DNA of 64,000 nt from Gammaproteobacteria bacterium (GTDB lineage Bacteria; Pseudomonadota; Gammaproteobacteria; Enterobacterales; Alteromonadaceae): assembly GCA_018826295.1 (NCBI GenBank), contig JAHJZX010000012.1, positions 175,738 to 239,737 on the forward strand, in the 5' to 3' direction. Positions within the stretch are counted from its first letter, which is position 1. Each line of letters opens with the position of its first letter. Position numbers and translations under genes: made by a program. The notes beneath the pieces were generated by a model, which was given only the letters and a program-made list of their open reading frames with translations, did not search any database and had not been told where the DNA came from. Shown here in pieces: positions 32,710 through 41,871 of the stretch.

Positions 32710-33842
32710 GATTTAAACATAACCCGTTTCAACAGCGATAGGGATGCCTTAAGAAACGGCCGCAGATCTGACAGTGCGAAGTAAGTGAAGGCTGGCGTCT
32801 TTCCAAATGGCCGCAAGGTTTTCTGGTCCCAGCACGTTTTAACAAAACTTAGCGGGGCACGCTCACAATCAAACCAAATTGTTGCTGTTAAGTTGGTATA
32901 GCAAGGAGCTGGCATGCCCAATGCGATTAGAAACTCTTGATATGGCTGATTGTAGCCAGCTGAGATTATTAACTCGACCAGGAATTCGGTTCGGCCAACA
33001 GTCGGTTCGATCAGCCAAAAACTACCATCAGGTGCCATTTTAAATTCAACTGCGACAGGTCCCGATAGCTTGTAAGGTGCGATAAATTTCTCCGCCAACT
33101 TAGCAACGCTTTCATTTGCGTGGAGCTCTGCAATAGTTGCCTGGCCTTGTGCCGGCGGGTGCGACGCGACTTTTCGGCCGGTTAAATTTTGCACCACAGT
33201 GCCGTTATCCAGTAACATTTCGGCGAAAAACAACGTATTGTCTCCACCGGCAATGAACTCCTGACCGACGATAGGAAAATCGTGCTGATAAGTTTCAAGT
33301 TGCGTTGCTAAATCTTTAACCGTTTGAACGATGATGGTTTTGAATGATGACATTGGCTTAACGGGCTTTAAAATCATCGGAAACTGCATCGTACTCACTA
33401 CGTCATCAATATTACTCAAACTGTTGAAAACTACACTCTTTGGGTAATTAACTTGTTGTTCTTTGGCTGCGGACTCTAAAAAATCTTTTTTCTGTAAATT
33501 AAGTATGTGTGTTGCGCAAGCAGACCAGCTTAATAAATAATTGGGCAGCAATTTATCTAACGCCTCACCGACAATTTTTACGTGATTGTCGTTGGTTGGC
33601 ATAAGCACTACTTTGTCCCATTTTTTTAATTGCTGACGTATTTGCAGCAGGGCAGGAACCAAATCGGTTGCCGAGAAGCTGTCTACTGAAAATAGTTGGC
33701 TGACACTGTTGGTAATCACTCCAGGAAGGGCGTTGTTTTGTTCTACGGCAAAAACGGTAACGCCTTCTTTGGCCAGGGCCCTTGTAACAGCAAGCCCATG
33801 GCTACATAAACCTATCACAAGCACTGCGCTGGTGTTTGACAT
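32706..33842 (-). CDS. ATP-grasp carboxylate-amine ligase
   Basis: About 378 residues. An N-terminal pre-ATP-grasp fold (VLVIGLCSHGLAVTRALAKEG) is followed by the ATP-grasp core: PMILKPVKPMSS, VGQEFIAGGDNTLFF and VAVEFKMAPDGSFWLIEPTVGR with the metal-binding Glu residues. It should join a carboxylate to an amine through an acyl phosphate. ATG 33842 is given as the start; an in-frame TTG at 33848 has better spacing to AGGA and is possible. It sits between the deacetylase and the FemAB-like genes, which suggests amide decoration of the polysaccharide. Confidence 0.85.
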   Translation of the reverse strand: MSNTSAVLVIGLCSHGLAVTRALAKEGVTVFAVEQNNALPGVITNSVSQLFSVDSFSATDLVPALLQIRQQLKKWDKVVLMPTNDNHVKIVGEALDKLLPNYLLSWSACATHILNLQKKDFLESAAKEQQVNYPKSVVFNSLSNIDDVVSTMQFPMILKPVKPMSSFKTIIVQTVKDLATQLETYQHDFPIVGQEFIAGGDNTLFFAEMLLDNGTVVQNLTGRKVASHPPAQGQATIAELHANESVAKLAEKFIAPYKLSGPVAVEFKMAPDGSFWLIEPTVGRTEFLVELIISAGYNQPYQEFLIALGMPAPCYTNLTATIWFDCERAPLSFVKTCWDQKTLRPFGKTPAFTYFALSDLRPFLKASLSLLKRVMFKS

Positions 33843-33855
33843 AATCAAGCGATTC

Positions 33856-34800
33856 CTATTGTATAAATTGTTTTATCAACCGCATATGAAATCTTGCAGC
33901 TGTGCTATCCCATGGGGTAAAGCGCTTTAGTTTCAACAGTGGTGTGTCAGCGTTTGAAACGCCCCAATTGGTTACCACAGCGCTGTTAAAACCAATCTGA
34001 TGTACCAGCTCCACTGTTTTATCGTCGAAATCGACACCCTCTACACCGTTAGGATAGGCGAAATGCAATACTGGCTTATCTAACCAGCTTTCAAGCTGAT
34101 GCTTGGACTCGCTAATTTCCTGCCGCTGTTGCTCGGTCGGTAATACTTTTAAAATAGGGTGATTAACGGTATGAGCGCCAATGGTAATACCGCATTTTGC
34201 CAGCTGTTGTATTTGCGCCGGAGTCATCATTAGTGCAGCTTGCTCACTGACGTTATTTTGCTGATAAAATTGGTTAATCTTCTGCAATCGCTCGGCTATT
34301 GGCAGGTACTTTAACTTTTTTAACCACTGCTGCGCCTGATTACGCCGGTGTTGCCAGTCGCCAAGTTGCAGCAATTCACCATCAAGCTGTAACTGCTGCC
34401 GCTCCGGCTCTGCAAACAGGTGGATTAGCCGGTCATTCCACATGTTAGTGCCGTAACTGAAGCCTGTTGCCACATACACTGTGGCCGGTATGCCATATTT
34501 GGCAAGGATTGGTTGTGCTACGGTAAGGTTATTTGTGTAACCATCATCAAAGGTAACGCACACTGCATTGGCCGGTAAATTGCCTTTTTTTATATGGGCA
34601 AGCGCCTGGTCAAGTGACAATGGCGTAAAATACCGGCTAAGAAGCTGCATTTGCCAGTCAAATACCTCTGCGGTTGGCTCACTTGGACGCATAGGGTCGG
34701 GGCGGGCCAGTACCTGATGATAAATCAGAATACTGAGCTTATTGCCTCCCAGCATCTTCCCCGCCAGTTGCAGGCTGTTATGCAACAGAGCGCTAAGCAT
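33856..34800 (-). CDS. Polysaccharide deacetylase family protein (NodB type)
   Basis: 314 residues. The NodB domain contains VCVTFDDGYTNN (about 86-97) with the catalytic Asp and metal-binding Asp, and IGAHTVNHPIL with metal-binding His residues. HFAYPNG follows. There is no cleavable signal, so it acts in the cytoplasm or at the membrane on N-acetylated sugars or a lipid-linked intermediate. It overlaps the preceding asparagine-synthase-like gene by 8 bp. A second, XrtA-specific deacetylase is at 55213. Confidence 0.88.
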   Translation of the reverse strand: MLSALLHNSLQLAGKMLGGNKLSILIYHQVLARPDPMRPSEPTAEVFDWQMQLLSRYFTPLSLDQALAHIKKGNLPANAVCVTFDDGYTNNLTVAQPILAKYGIPATVYVATGFSYGTNMWNDRLIHLFAEPERQQLQLDGELLQLGDWQHRRNQAQQWLKKLKYLPIAERLQKINQFYQQNNVSEQAALMMTPAQIQQLAKCGITIGAHTVNHPILKVLPTEQQRQEISESKHQLESWLDKPVLHFAYPNGVEGVDFDDKTVELVHQIGFNSAVVTNWGVSNADTPLLKLKRFTPWDSTAARFHMRLIKQFIQ

Positions 34801-36571
34801 TGGCTGCTCCGTGCTGCTGTAGCCAAAGTTCCAGAACTACCAGTATCCATACCAGTTCACCGTAGTAGCCGGCATGGCCGTTTTCAAAGGTGTGTATTGC
34901 CTGGTCGATAAATGACGCTTGCAATATATTACGCTGCTTAAACTGCTGCAGAGCATTAAGGGCTATACGTTGTAAATCGGGCCGCTGTTTCATCCATACG
35001 CCAAAGGGTAAACCAAAGCCGTGCTTACTTTTGCTAAGAGTGGCATCAGGTAAAAAGCCGCGAAAGCTGTTTTTATAAAAATCGCGTAGCTTTTGTCCGG
35101 GCACCTTTATATCGGCAGCGACAGTGCAGCTAAAATCAACTAACTCCTTTTCTATCAGCGGAAAGCGTACTTCAACGCCAGCCAGCTGGCACATTTGGCG
35201 TACTTTAACAAAGTCGTTATCGGCCAGAGTAAACTTCCAGTCCAGATACATCATTTTATCGACCGCGTCATCAGAGACACAGGCGTTATAGCGTGCGCGC
35301 TTTTGTGCTGCAGGCAGCTCTGGATCAATCTGCGACAGTAAATCTGAGCTGAACATCTGGGTTAAATTGAAACAGTTGACGAAGTTGTAGCTGTCTAACC
35401 GGTCCGGCAGAGGCACCTTGGCCTGCCGCACATAGCTGCTACCTTTTTTTAGCAGCGGGACCTTGTCTGCCAGATGGTTATCTAAACTCAGGCTCAGTAA
35501 CTTTTGTAACGGGCCGGGCAGGGCAGCAAAACGCTGAAATACTTTTTGTTTTACGTAGCGCTCATTACCGGCAAATATTTCATCACCGCCATCACCGGCT
35601 AGCATTACTTTAACACCATCTGTTTTAGCGGCCTGGGCACAAATATAGGCCGCCATAGCTGATGAGTTGCCAAATGGTTCGTTAAAATAGCCGGCAACTT
35701 TGGTAAAGTGGCTGGCTATTTCATCGGGTTGCAAATAGTGCACTTTATGCTCGGTACTAAAATGCTTGGCGGTAATTAGTGCATACTCGGTTTCGTCATA
35801 ACCTTTGGCTTCAAAGCCAATAGAATAGGTTTTTGCATTTAGGCCATGTTGTTGCTGATGTTTGGCCAGCATGCCGGCGACAGTCGAACTATCCAGACCG
35901 CCACTTAGAAATGCGGCGCAATCTTCTGCCATATTGCGCCGCACTGCGTCAGAAATCAGCGTATAACAGCGTTGCATCAACTGTTCAGTACTGTCGTTTG
36001 ACGGCGTGAAGGCCGGTGCATAGTAATTTTGCTGCCTGAGCAATTCGCTGTTGGTTATGCTAGCCAGTACGCCGGGTTCAAGCTTGCTAATGCCCTGATA
36101 AATGCTGATGGGAGAGGGAATGCAGTGATAAAACACATAATTAAACAGTGCCTGGGGGTTGAGTTCAGCACCGCTGGCAAGGTTTGGCAACAGATGCATA
36201 CTATCGCTGATTGATAAGACGCTGTCATCGCGCTGGTCAATATAACAAGGAATGCTGCCAACGTGGTCGTTTATAATACTTACATTGCCGGTTGATTTTT
36301 CGACAAAAATTAACAAAAAAAATCCGGCAATCTGGCTTGGTAATTTTTCTAGACCATCTCTGTGCGAGTGTAGTAGTTCGTTTAATGTATCTAAGTCCGA
36401 GTAATCTTTATTATAAAGTCTTAATCGGTCAACTATGATAATGAAGTCATGCGCTGATTCTTGAATTTTAACAGGTTGGGTAAAACTTAAGTTCAGATTT
36501 AATACATTTATCTTGCTAAGTTTTATACTATTGATGCCATTATTGGTCTCTGTGTCACATCGCCAGTTCAT
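34793..36571 (-). CDS. Asparagine synthase-like protein without N-terminal catalytic Cys
   Basis: 592 residues. The synthase domain (about 200-560) is complete: AAFLSGGLDSSTVAGML is the PP-loop and LAGDGGDEIFAGNERY follows. The glutaminase-like domain (about 20-190) keeps its fold pattern, such as FFLLIFVEKSTGNVSIINDHVG, but the protein begins MNWRC rather than MCG, so the N-terminal nucleophile Cys is missing. The start is firm: AAGGA lies 8 bases upstream of the ATG. It may use ammonia or another amine, or adenylate a substrate for partners. It is followed by deacetylase, ATP-grasp and FemAB-like genes. Confidence 0.85.
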   Translation of the reverse strand: MNWRCDTETNNGINSIKLSKINVLNLNLSFTQPVKIQESAHDFIIIVDRLRLYNKDYSDLDTLNELLHSHRDGLEKLPSQIAGFFLLIFVEKSTGNVSIINDHVGSIPCYIDQRDDSVLSISDSMHLLPNLASGAELNPQALFNYVFYHCIPSPISIYQGISKLEPGVLASITNSELLRQQNYYAPAFTPSNDSTEQLMQRCYTLISDAVRRNMAEDCAAFLSGGLDSSTVAGMLAKHQQQHGLNAKTYSIGFEAKGYDETEYALITAKHFSTEHKVHYLQPDEIASHFTKVAGYFNEPFGNSSAMAAYICAQAAKTDGVKVMLAGDGGDEIFAGNERYVKQKVFQRFAALPGPLQKLLSLSLDNHLADKVPLLKKGSSYVRQAKVPLPDRLDSYNFVNCFNLTQMFSSDLLSQIDPELPAAQKRARYNACVSDDAVDKMMYLDWKFTLADNDFVKVRQMCQLAGVEVRFPLIEKELVDFSCTVAADIKVPGQKLRDFYKNSFRGFLPDATLSKSKHGFGLPFGVWMKQRPDLQRIALNALQQFKQRNILQASFIDQAIHTFENGHAGYYGELVWILVVLELWLQQHGAANA

Positions 36572-36598
36572 TAGGTAATCCTTACGCTATGAATGAGT

Positions 36599-37831
36599 TT
36601 AAAGCTGTAATATCAGGTTATGAAATTTCTCAGCTTGATATTGGCGCGAAAACTTAACAATCTGCTCTAGCGGCAGTGCCTGGTAACAGTTGTTGTCAAT
36701 ACTATAAACAAGCTTGATTATTGATTCTAAAATCATTTCGCTGTTGTTTAAAGGTGCAATCTCAGCCATGTTGCTTTGCTTTATTAAATCAGCCGTGTCG
36801 CCGTCTGCATCCGTTAACGCAAGAATTGGCTTTTGAACTCTTATATACTCATACGCTTTTGCCGGCGTTTGGTAATTGCAGCTGCTGGCTTGCAGTAATA
36901 ATAACGCATTAGCTGACAACATTTCGTTGATGGCCTCAACATAATTTAATGATGGCTGCAATGAAACAATGTCTTGTATGTTGTATTCTGTAATCATGGG
37001 TGTAAATAAATGATCATGTCCGGAGCCCCGCAATACGATGTGCAGTCGTGATGCTATCTCTGGCTTCTCATTTTTTAATTTTGAAATCGCAATAAATAAA
37101 TGCTTTGGGTTTCTATCTAAAGGGTAAATAGTACCGCTGTGAACCAAACATATATCTTTTATATTTTTATGCGTTTCGTTAGCCTGAGCCTGAGAGAAAA
37201 GCTTTTCGTCATAACCGTTAGGGAATAATTGCCAAACTGAAGAGGCTACATCTGGATATCTTTCTTGATACAGAGCAACCGCGCCCGGGCTGGTAAGAAT
37301 AATATGTTTACAATGCTTTATTAACTTTCGTTCTATCCAGGAAAAGATCTTTTTGTTTGTTTTGCTCTCTGGATATTCTTTTTGCAGCATGGGATCGCGC
37401 AAGTCAGCAATCCATGTTGTGCCGGTGATTTTATGCAGTAAATAACCAATGATGTGAGCGGAGGCTATAGGATAGGTGCTAATTATAACATCTTGTTTTT
37501 GTTTAAGTATTATCTTTAGCCCGCTAAAGAAAGCGCCGAAAATCCAACTTTGCCATCTATCGGGCAGCGCTAAAAAACCAAAATATCTTTTTCTTATAGA
37601 AAAATGGCGGGCAGAATCTCTGGCAAAAGCGTGAACCACTTTGACACTGGACGGTACTAAATTCTCGTTCTTGTCATCGTAATGTTGATAAGCTTTTTTG
37701 TCTGCTGTAAGCACAGTAACATGCTCACCATTTTCAGCAAAATAGCGGCTAAACGCCAAGCTACGATGCACCCCGCTGCTAATTTGAATAGGCGGAAAAT
37801 GGAATGCGATATACAAAATGTGTTTTGACAC
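36599..37831 (-). CDS. Glycosyltransferase, GT4-like (GT-B fold)
   Basis: 410 residues. The N-terminal HILYIAFHFPPIQISSGVHRS is typical of GT4 donor-acceptor enzymes, and the C-terminal half has the nucleotide-sugar region with AYEYIRVQKPILALTDADGD. The acidic motif is less classical than in RfaB-type enzymes. The start is GTG with GGGAG 7 bases upstream. It leads the minus-strand operon that ends with the beta-helix gene; TTGCAA-N17-TCTAAT upstream may be its promoter. The sugar specificity is unknown. Confidence 0.85.
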   Translation of the reverse strand: MSKHILYIAFHFPPIQISSGVHRSLAFSRYFAENGEHVTVLTADKKAYQHYDDKNENLVPSSVKVVHAFARDSARHFSIRKRYFGFLALPDRWQSWIFGAFFSGLKIILKQKQDVIISTYPIASAHIIGYLLHKITGTTWIADLRDPMLQKEYPESKTNKKIFSWIERKLIKHCKHIILTSPGAVALYQERYPDVASSVWQLFPNGYDEKLFSQAQANETHKNIKDICLVHSGTIYPLDRNPKHLFIAISKLKNEKPEIASRLHIVLRGSGHDHLFTPMITEYNIQDIVSLQPSLNYVEAINEMLSANALLLLQASSCNYQTPAKAYEYIRVQKPILALTDADGDTADLIKQSNMAEIAPLNNSEMILESIIKLVYSIDNNCYQALPLEQIVKFSRQYQAEKFHNLILQL

Positions 37832-37998
37832 AAACGCTCCCTGTTTGCTTGCAAATGTCTATATTAGAACTGTTTATTTAGTGGGTTGCAAGACCTGAGC
37901 ACCCAGTGCAAAAAAAATGCCTTTAAACACTGTGGTATCAAAGGCTATCACTCGCTATACTGCTTTTCAAAGCGTTTTTGGACAAGGATAGTGCAACG

Positions 37999-38706
37999 AT
38001 GGTTCGATGGATAATTTTGCTATTTTTCTTCGCGTCATGTCATGTAGCGGCTTTTGAGTTTAGCGTGACGGAGAGTGAGTTTAATTCCTGGGATAAGCGC
38101 TGCAAAACGGCGTATGCAGGCAGTATTGTCGGTCGTAATTCACGCTTTTTCAGAGACATGACTCCTCAGCAAAGTGCGGAAGCACGAAAGTTTGGCGAAG
38201 CGGCGGGCGGTGCCTGGCATTATTGTGCCGGGTTAATTTTGCTGCAACGTGCGGCTTCAACTATTGGTAATGAACGTAACTCGAATTTGCAAAGTGCTTT
38301 GTTAGAAATTCGATTTACCTATAACAAGATTAAGCCAGAACACCCTTGGTATGCCGAAGTTCATATAGATTATGCAAAAGCACTGATTACTTCCGGTGAT
38401 AAACGTGATGGTTTTGCAGTGTTAAACCGACTAATTCAAACGCTGCCTGATAACTCCTTGCCATATACCGCTTTAGCATTTTACTTACGTCGAGAAAACA
38501 AGCTTGAACAGGCGATTGAATGTTTGCAAAGCGCACCTGAATTGCTGAAAAATGATTCTGCTGAATTAAACTATTTTTTAGGTTGGTATTCAATGGAAGC
38601 CGGAAATATTGGCAGCGCAGTGGATTATGCTAAAAGAGCTTATGAGCTGAATTACCCAGTTCAGGCTCTCAAGCTTCGCCTTGCACAGCAAGGGCATAAT
38701 TTGTAA
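37999..38706 (+). CDS. Exported TPR-repeat protein
   Basis: About 235 residues. A signal peptide (VRWIILLFFFASCHVAAF) leads a region with two to three TPR-like helix pairs in the second half (YTALAFYLRRENKLEQAIECL and YFLGWYSMEAGNIGSAVDYAKRAYEL, here in parts). The ATG at 37999 is preferred over a TTG at 37978: AAGGA lies about 10 bases upstream and the signal peptide then starts correctly. It is likely periplasmic and acts in binding or assembly. Together with the next gene it forms a small plus-strand unit between two minus-strand operons. Confidence 0.7.
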   Translation: MVRWIILLFFFASCHVAAFEFSVTESEFNSWDKRCKTAYAGSIVGRNSRFFRDMTPQQSAEARKFGEAAGGAWHYCAGLILLQRAASTIGNERNSNLQSALLEIRFTYNKIKPEHPWYAEVHIDYAKALITSGDKRDGFAVLNRLIQTLPDNSLPYTALAFYLRRENKLEQAIECLQSAPELLKNDSAELNYFLGWYSMEAGNIGSAVDYAKRAYELNYPVQALKLRLAQQGHNL

Positions 38707-38725
38707 GGTTCGACTAAAACGTTTT

Positions 38726-38745
38726 AACATGTGCTTTTACATGTT
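38726..38745 (+). terminator. Weak hairpin after the TPR gene
   Basis: AACATGT (38726-38732) pairs with ACATGTT (38739-38745) around a 6-base loop. An AT-rich stretch follows, with no long T-run. It may reduce read-through into the next gene. Confidence 0.35.
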
Positions 38746-38795
38746 TATTAATATACTGAAAGCGTGATATGAAATATCTATCGTTAGAGGGCAGT

Positions 38796-39458
38796 ATGTT
38801 TGATATAAATATTGTACATCGTCTTCCATTTTCGTTTGATGCAAGCCTACTGCTTAAAGACCTTGAAAAAGCAGAGAACCATCAAATGTATACACATCCA
38901 CTAAAATATCATGATGGTAATTGGAAAACGCTTAATTTGATTTATGCTGGTGGGCGTGTGAATTATGATCACTCAGGTGATCTGGGTTATGGCGATGAAC
39001 CGGCGATACCTACCATAGTGCTGAACGAGTGTGCTTATTTTCAAAAAGTGCTGGATTCGTTTAAAGCGCCCATTCTTATGGCGCGTTTAAGTGCTTTACC
39101 TCCAGGTAGTAAAGTATTGCCTCACTATGATCCGGTGGAGTCAGCTGATTTTGGCTATTTACGCATACACATTCCAATAAGAACAGATAAAAATGTGAAG
39201 TTTAGACTTGGTTTTGTCCGACGAAAATGGCAGCAAGGTGAGTGTTGGTATGGCGATTTCACTTTTCCACATTCAGTAATGAATGACAGTGACATTAGCC
39301 GGGTTCATTTAATTGTAGATCTGCAATTAAATGATTGGGCCAAAGCACTATTACCAAAAGATTTTGAAGAGAACAGGCAGTTGAGAGAAAGGTTTAGAAA
39401 AATCCATAAAAATATTCTTTGGTATAAAAATAGAATTAAAAGACTGATCTCAAAGTAG
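38796..39458 (+). CDS. Aspartyl/asparaginyl beta-hydroxylase-like dioxygenase
   Basis: About 220 residues. The Fe(II)/2-oxoglutarate facial triad can be seen as H110-x-D112 (in LPHYDPV) and H159 (in FPHSVMND), with R169 (in RVHLIVD) for 2-oxoglutarate binding. This is the pattern of the aspartyl/asparaginyl beta-hydroxylase family. The start at ATG 38796 is chosen because AGAGGG is just upstream; 38769 is an alternative that adds 9 residues. It should hydroxylate an Asp, Asn or related group on a small molecule or peptide. It is inside the EPS island, so an amino-acid substituent on the glycan is a possible target. Confidence 0.82.
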   Translation: MFDINIVHRLPFSFDASLLLKDLEKAENHQMYTHPLKYHDGNWKTLNLIYAGGRVNYDHSGDLGYGDEPAIPTIVLNECAYFQKVLDSFKAPILMARLSALPPGSKVLPHYDPVESADFGYLRIHIPIRTDKNVKFRLGFVRRKWQQGECWYGDFTFPHSVMNDSDISRVHLIVDLQLNDWAKALLPKDFEENRQLRERFRKIHKNILWYKNRIKRLISK

Positions 39459-39474
39459 AAATTTAATTTTCTAT

Positions 39475-40596
39475 TTACAGCAGCTCCAGCGTTTGCAGAA
39501 TTTGCCTGACACGCATATCCCAGGTGTTTTGCCGGGCCACAGCCTGGCGTGCTGCTACCTGCTCTGGGTCGGGCAAGGCGTTAATCTGCTGCTCAATTGC
39601 GCTTTGCCATTCATCAACATTGTTAGCCAACGTTAATACCGATGCAAACGGAACTACTGCATCCAGTGGTGCGCTAAGCACCGGCTTACCTGCAGCCAGA
39701 TACTCGTGCAACTTCAGTGGATAACCTGATATCGCCCAGGTGCTGCTGTCTGCCTTATAAATCATGATGTTAATATCGGCATGTTGCATATAGGCGGCAA
39801 TTGTCTTTACCGGCTTTGCGCCGAGAAAATGTACATTGTGCAGTGCACTAAGCGCAGTAACAGTAGCGTTGCTATCCAGCTTACCAACAGCACCAATTAA
39901 AACAAAGTGCACAGATGGCAGCCGTGTGGCCAGCTCAAGCAATAACTCCAGGTCAACTTTACGGTTTATCGAGCCGGTATATGCAACACGTGGCTGTGGG
40001 ATCGCTTTGAGATCATCGGGTTCTGCCTGAGCCCGGGAGAACAGTTCGTAGTCAACGCCATTGGGCAGAAACACGATGTCTTGTCTGCCGGATAACGCAG
40101 CCAGGCGCTGTTGGATCCGTTGTGACGAGGCAAAAACCACATCAGCTTTAGTAAGCAGTGCCAATTCTTTATCTGCTAATAACGAATAATCACCTTGCAT
40201 GGAGAAATCATCGTAGGCGTGATAAACCAGCTTGTGGTGAGCAATATGGTTGGCATAGTCAGCATACTCGGGGTGAAACAGGTATAAGCAGCTGCTGTGT
40301 GCCTTACTGCCGGCTGTAACGGCGCGGGCAAACTGTTTACATACTGCCTGATCGATGAACTGAACTTTGGGCAGGCGCAGCATCAGCTTAGATGGCGTAA
40401 ACAAGCTAACGTTGTCAACATGGTTGTGCTGTGAAAACAGCGGTGCTTGCGCAAACGCAGTACTGCTTCGTTGCCAGAAATACAAAGGCCCTGTTGAGTA
40501 TGTTACCTGGTGTGTTAACCCGATGCGGCTGAACAGGTGTTGCCGGTTCATCCAGGGGCCATGCCAGTCGTTAGGGGCTAATACGATAAAATGCAT
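39475..40596 (-). CDS. Glycosyltransferase, GT4-like
   Basis: 373 residues. The N-terminal FIVLAPNDWHGPWMNRQHL matches GT-B enzymes that use membrane-linked acceptors. The C-terminal donor site has VAYTGSINRKVDLELLLELA and the late PLKLHEYLAAGKPVLSAP with the E-x7-E-like acidic pair. It is the last gene of the 18-kb minus-strand chain, 2 bp after its neighbour. It probably adds a sugar late in repeat-unit synthesis in the cytoplasm. Specificity unknown. Confidence 0.87.
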   Translation of the reverse strand: MHFIVLAPNDWHGPWMNRQHLFSRIGLTHQVTYSTGPLYFWQRSSTAFAQAPLFSQHNHVDNVSLFTPSKLMLRLPKVQFIDQAVCKQFARAVTAGSKAHSSCLYLFHPEYADYANHIAHHKLVYHAYDDFSMQGDYSLLADKELALLTKADVVFASSQRIQQRLAALSGRQDIVFLPNGVDYELFSRAQAEPDDLKAIPQPRVAYTGSINRKVDLELLLELATRLPSVHFVLIGAVGKLDSNATVTALSALHNVHFLGAKPVKTIAAYMQHADINIMIYKADSSTWAISGYPLKLHEYLAAGKPVLSAPLDAVVPFASVLTLANNVDEWQSAIEQQINALPDPEQVAARQAVARQNTWDMRVRQILQTLELL

Positions 40597-40598
40597 GG

Positions 40599-41852
40599 TT
40601 AGCCGCGCTTCAGGGCTGATTTCAGGCTATGTAACAGCCGGTATACCACTGGATTTTGCTCGGCAAAATTCTCCTTCCAGCGTTGCCGTGCCGATTTAGC
40701 GTGACGTTGAAACAGGGTGGCATCATATTTACGTGCCTGTTGCTCTGCACCACGCACAGCATCGGCAGGTTGGAGTGTGACCTGAGTAAGCCGCTGCGCC
40801 AGTTCAGCACTGTTGTGTTGCCAGTTAAAATGCTTTTCGGCATATTGCCGCGCTTGCCTGGCGTACTGAGGCATGCTGCTGGCGTTATCAACATAGCTTT
40901 GCATGGCCGCTGCCAGTGCTGCTATGTTAACTTCGCATTGTGGCCAGTAATAGCCATCCCAGCGTGCCCAGAGCTTATCTATCGCCACTGTGCGGCCGTT
41001 GATATCTGCGGCAACAAACTCGTTCATCGGGCCATAATCCGGCACGATAACCGGTAAGCCGGCTGAAGCGGCTTCTAGGATCGTCAGGCCAATACCATCC
41101 AGCCTTGACGGGTAAACATACACATCGCCCTTAGTGTACAAGCCGGGGGCGGCTACCGTGCCTTCGTGAATAAACAGCTGTTGTTTGGCCAGTAGCTCAT
41201 CAATGTTGTCAGTTAGCTGTGGAAACGCCGTTTTAAGGGGCACCTGGCTGTGCAAATATAGCTTTGCATCACCGGTTAATAACGCAAAGGCTTGCAGCAG
41301 CAAATCGGTGCCCTTGCGATATGGGCTCATGCCGGCGGAGTGAAAAAACGTAACACCACCAGGCTGGGCAGTTGGTTCGGCTTTGGGCTGATACAATGAT
41401 GTATCTGTACCCCAGGGGATAAATAAACACTGCGGATGCCAGGCAAAGACGCTGCGATGCTTAAGTGTATTGCAAATTAGAAAGTCATACAGCGCAAACA
41501 TATCGACAGTTTGTTCTGTGTAGTAATCGATGTAAGCGCCGGTTTTAATCTTCAGCTCACGGCATAACATAACCGGTGCCCAGATTTTTTGTTCGTTAAA
41601 AATAACCAGCTCAATGTTGTTGCTAATTAACCAGTGCTTAAAATCTTCCAGGTTAATGTCAGTAAAGGCAAAGGTAGCGGGCTTTTTGGCCCAGGTGACG
41701 TAGTCCAGGTCCCAGTTTGCATCGCCAATAGCGAATTGTTCACCGCCGCGGGCATAAATAAATACATCGTGCTCGCTTGCCAGCACATCCCTAAATTGTC
41801 TGGAGACGTAAGCCGCGCCGCGTTCGAACCAGGTGGTTACAATGCCAATCTT
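40599..41852 (-). CDS. Glycosyltransferase, GT4-like
   Basis: About 417 residues. MKIGIVTTWFERGAAYVSRQF starts the acceptor half, and YVYPSRLDGIGLTILEAASAGLPVIVPDYG is the donor half with the E-x7-E type motif (shown here in parts). ATG 41852 is chosen over the longer frame start at 41888, because AAGG lies upstream and similarity starts with MKIGIV. The start lies 20 bp after the pyruvyltransferase-like stop. No membrane segment. A cytoplasmic sugar-transfer step on the lipid-linked unit is expected. Confidence 0.87.
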   Translation of the reverse strand, partial: KIGIVTTWFERGAAYVSRQFRDVLASEHDVFIYARGGEQFAIGDANWDLDYVTWAKKPATFAFTDINLEDFKHWLISNNIELVIFNEQKIWAPVMLCRELKIKTGAYIDYYTEQTVDMFALYDFLICNTLKHRSVFAWHPQCLFIPWGTDTSLYQPKAEPTAQPGGVTFFHSAGMSPYRKGTDLLLQAFALLTGDAKLYLHSQVPLKTAFPQLTDNIDELLAKQQLFIHEGTVAAPGLYTKGDVYVYPSRLDGIGLTILEAASAGLPVIVPDYGPMNEFVAADINGRTVAIDKLWARWDGYYWPQCEVNIAALAAAMQSYVDNASSMPQYARQARQYAEKHFNWQHNSAELAQRLTQVTLQPADAVRGAEQQARKYDATLFQRHAKSARQRWKENFAEQNPVVYRLLHSLKSALKRG

Positions 41853-41871
41853 CATTGCTGTCAGCCTTAAA

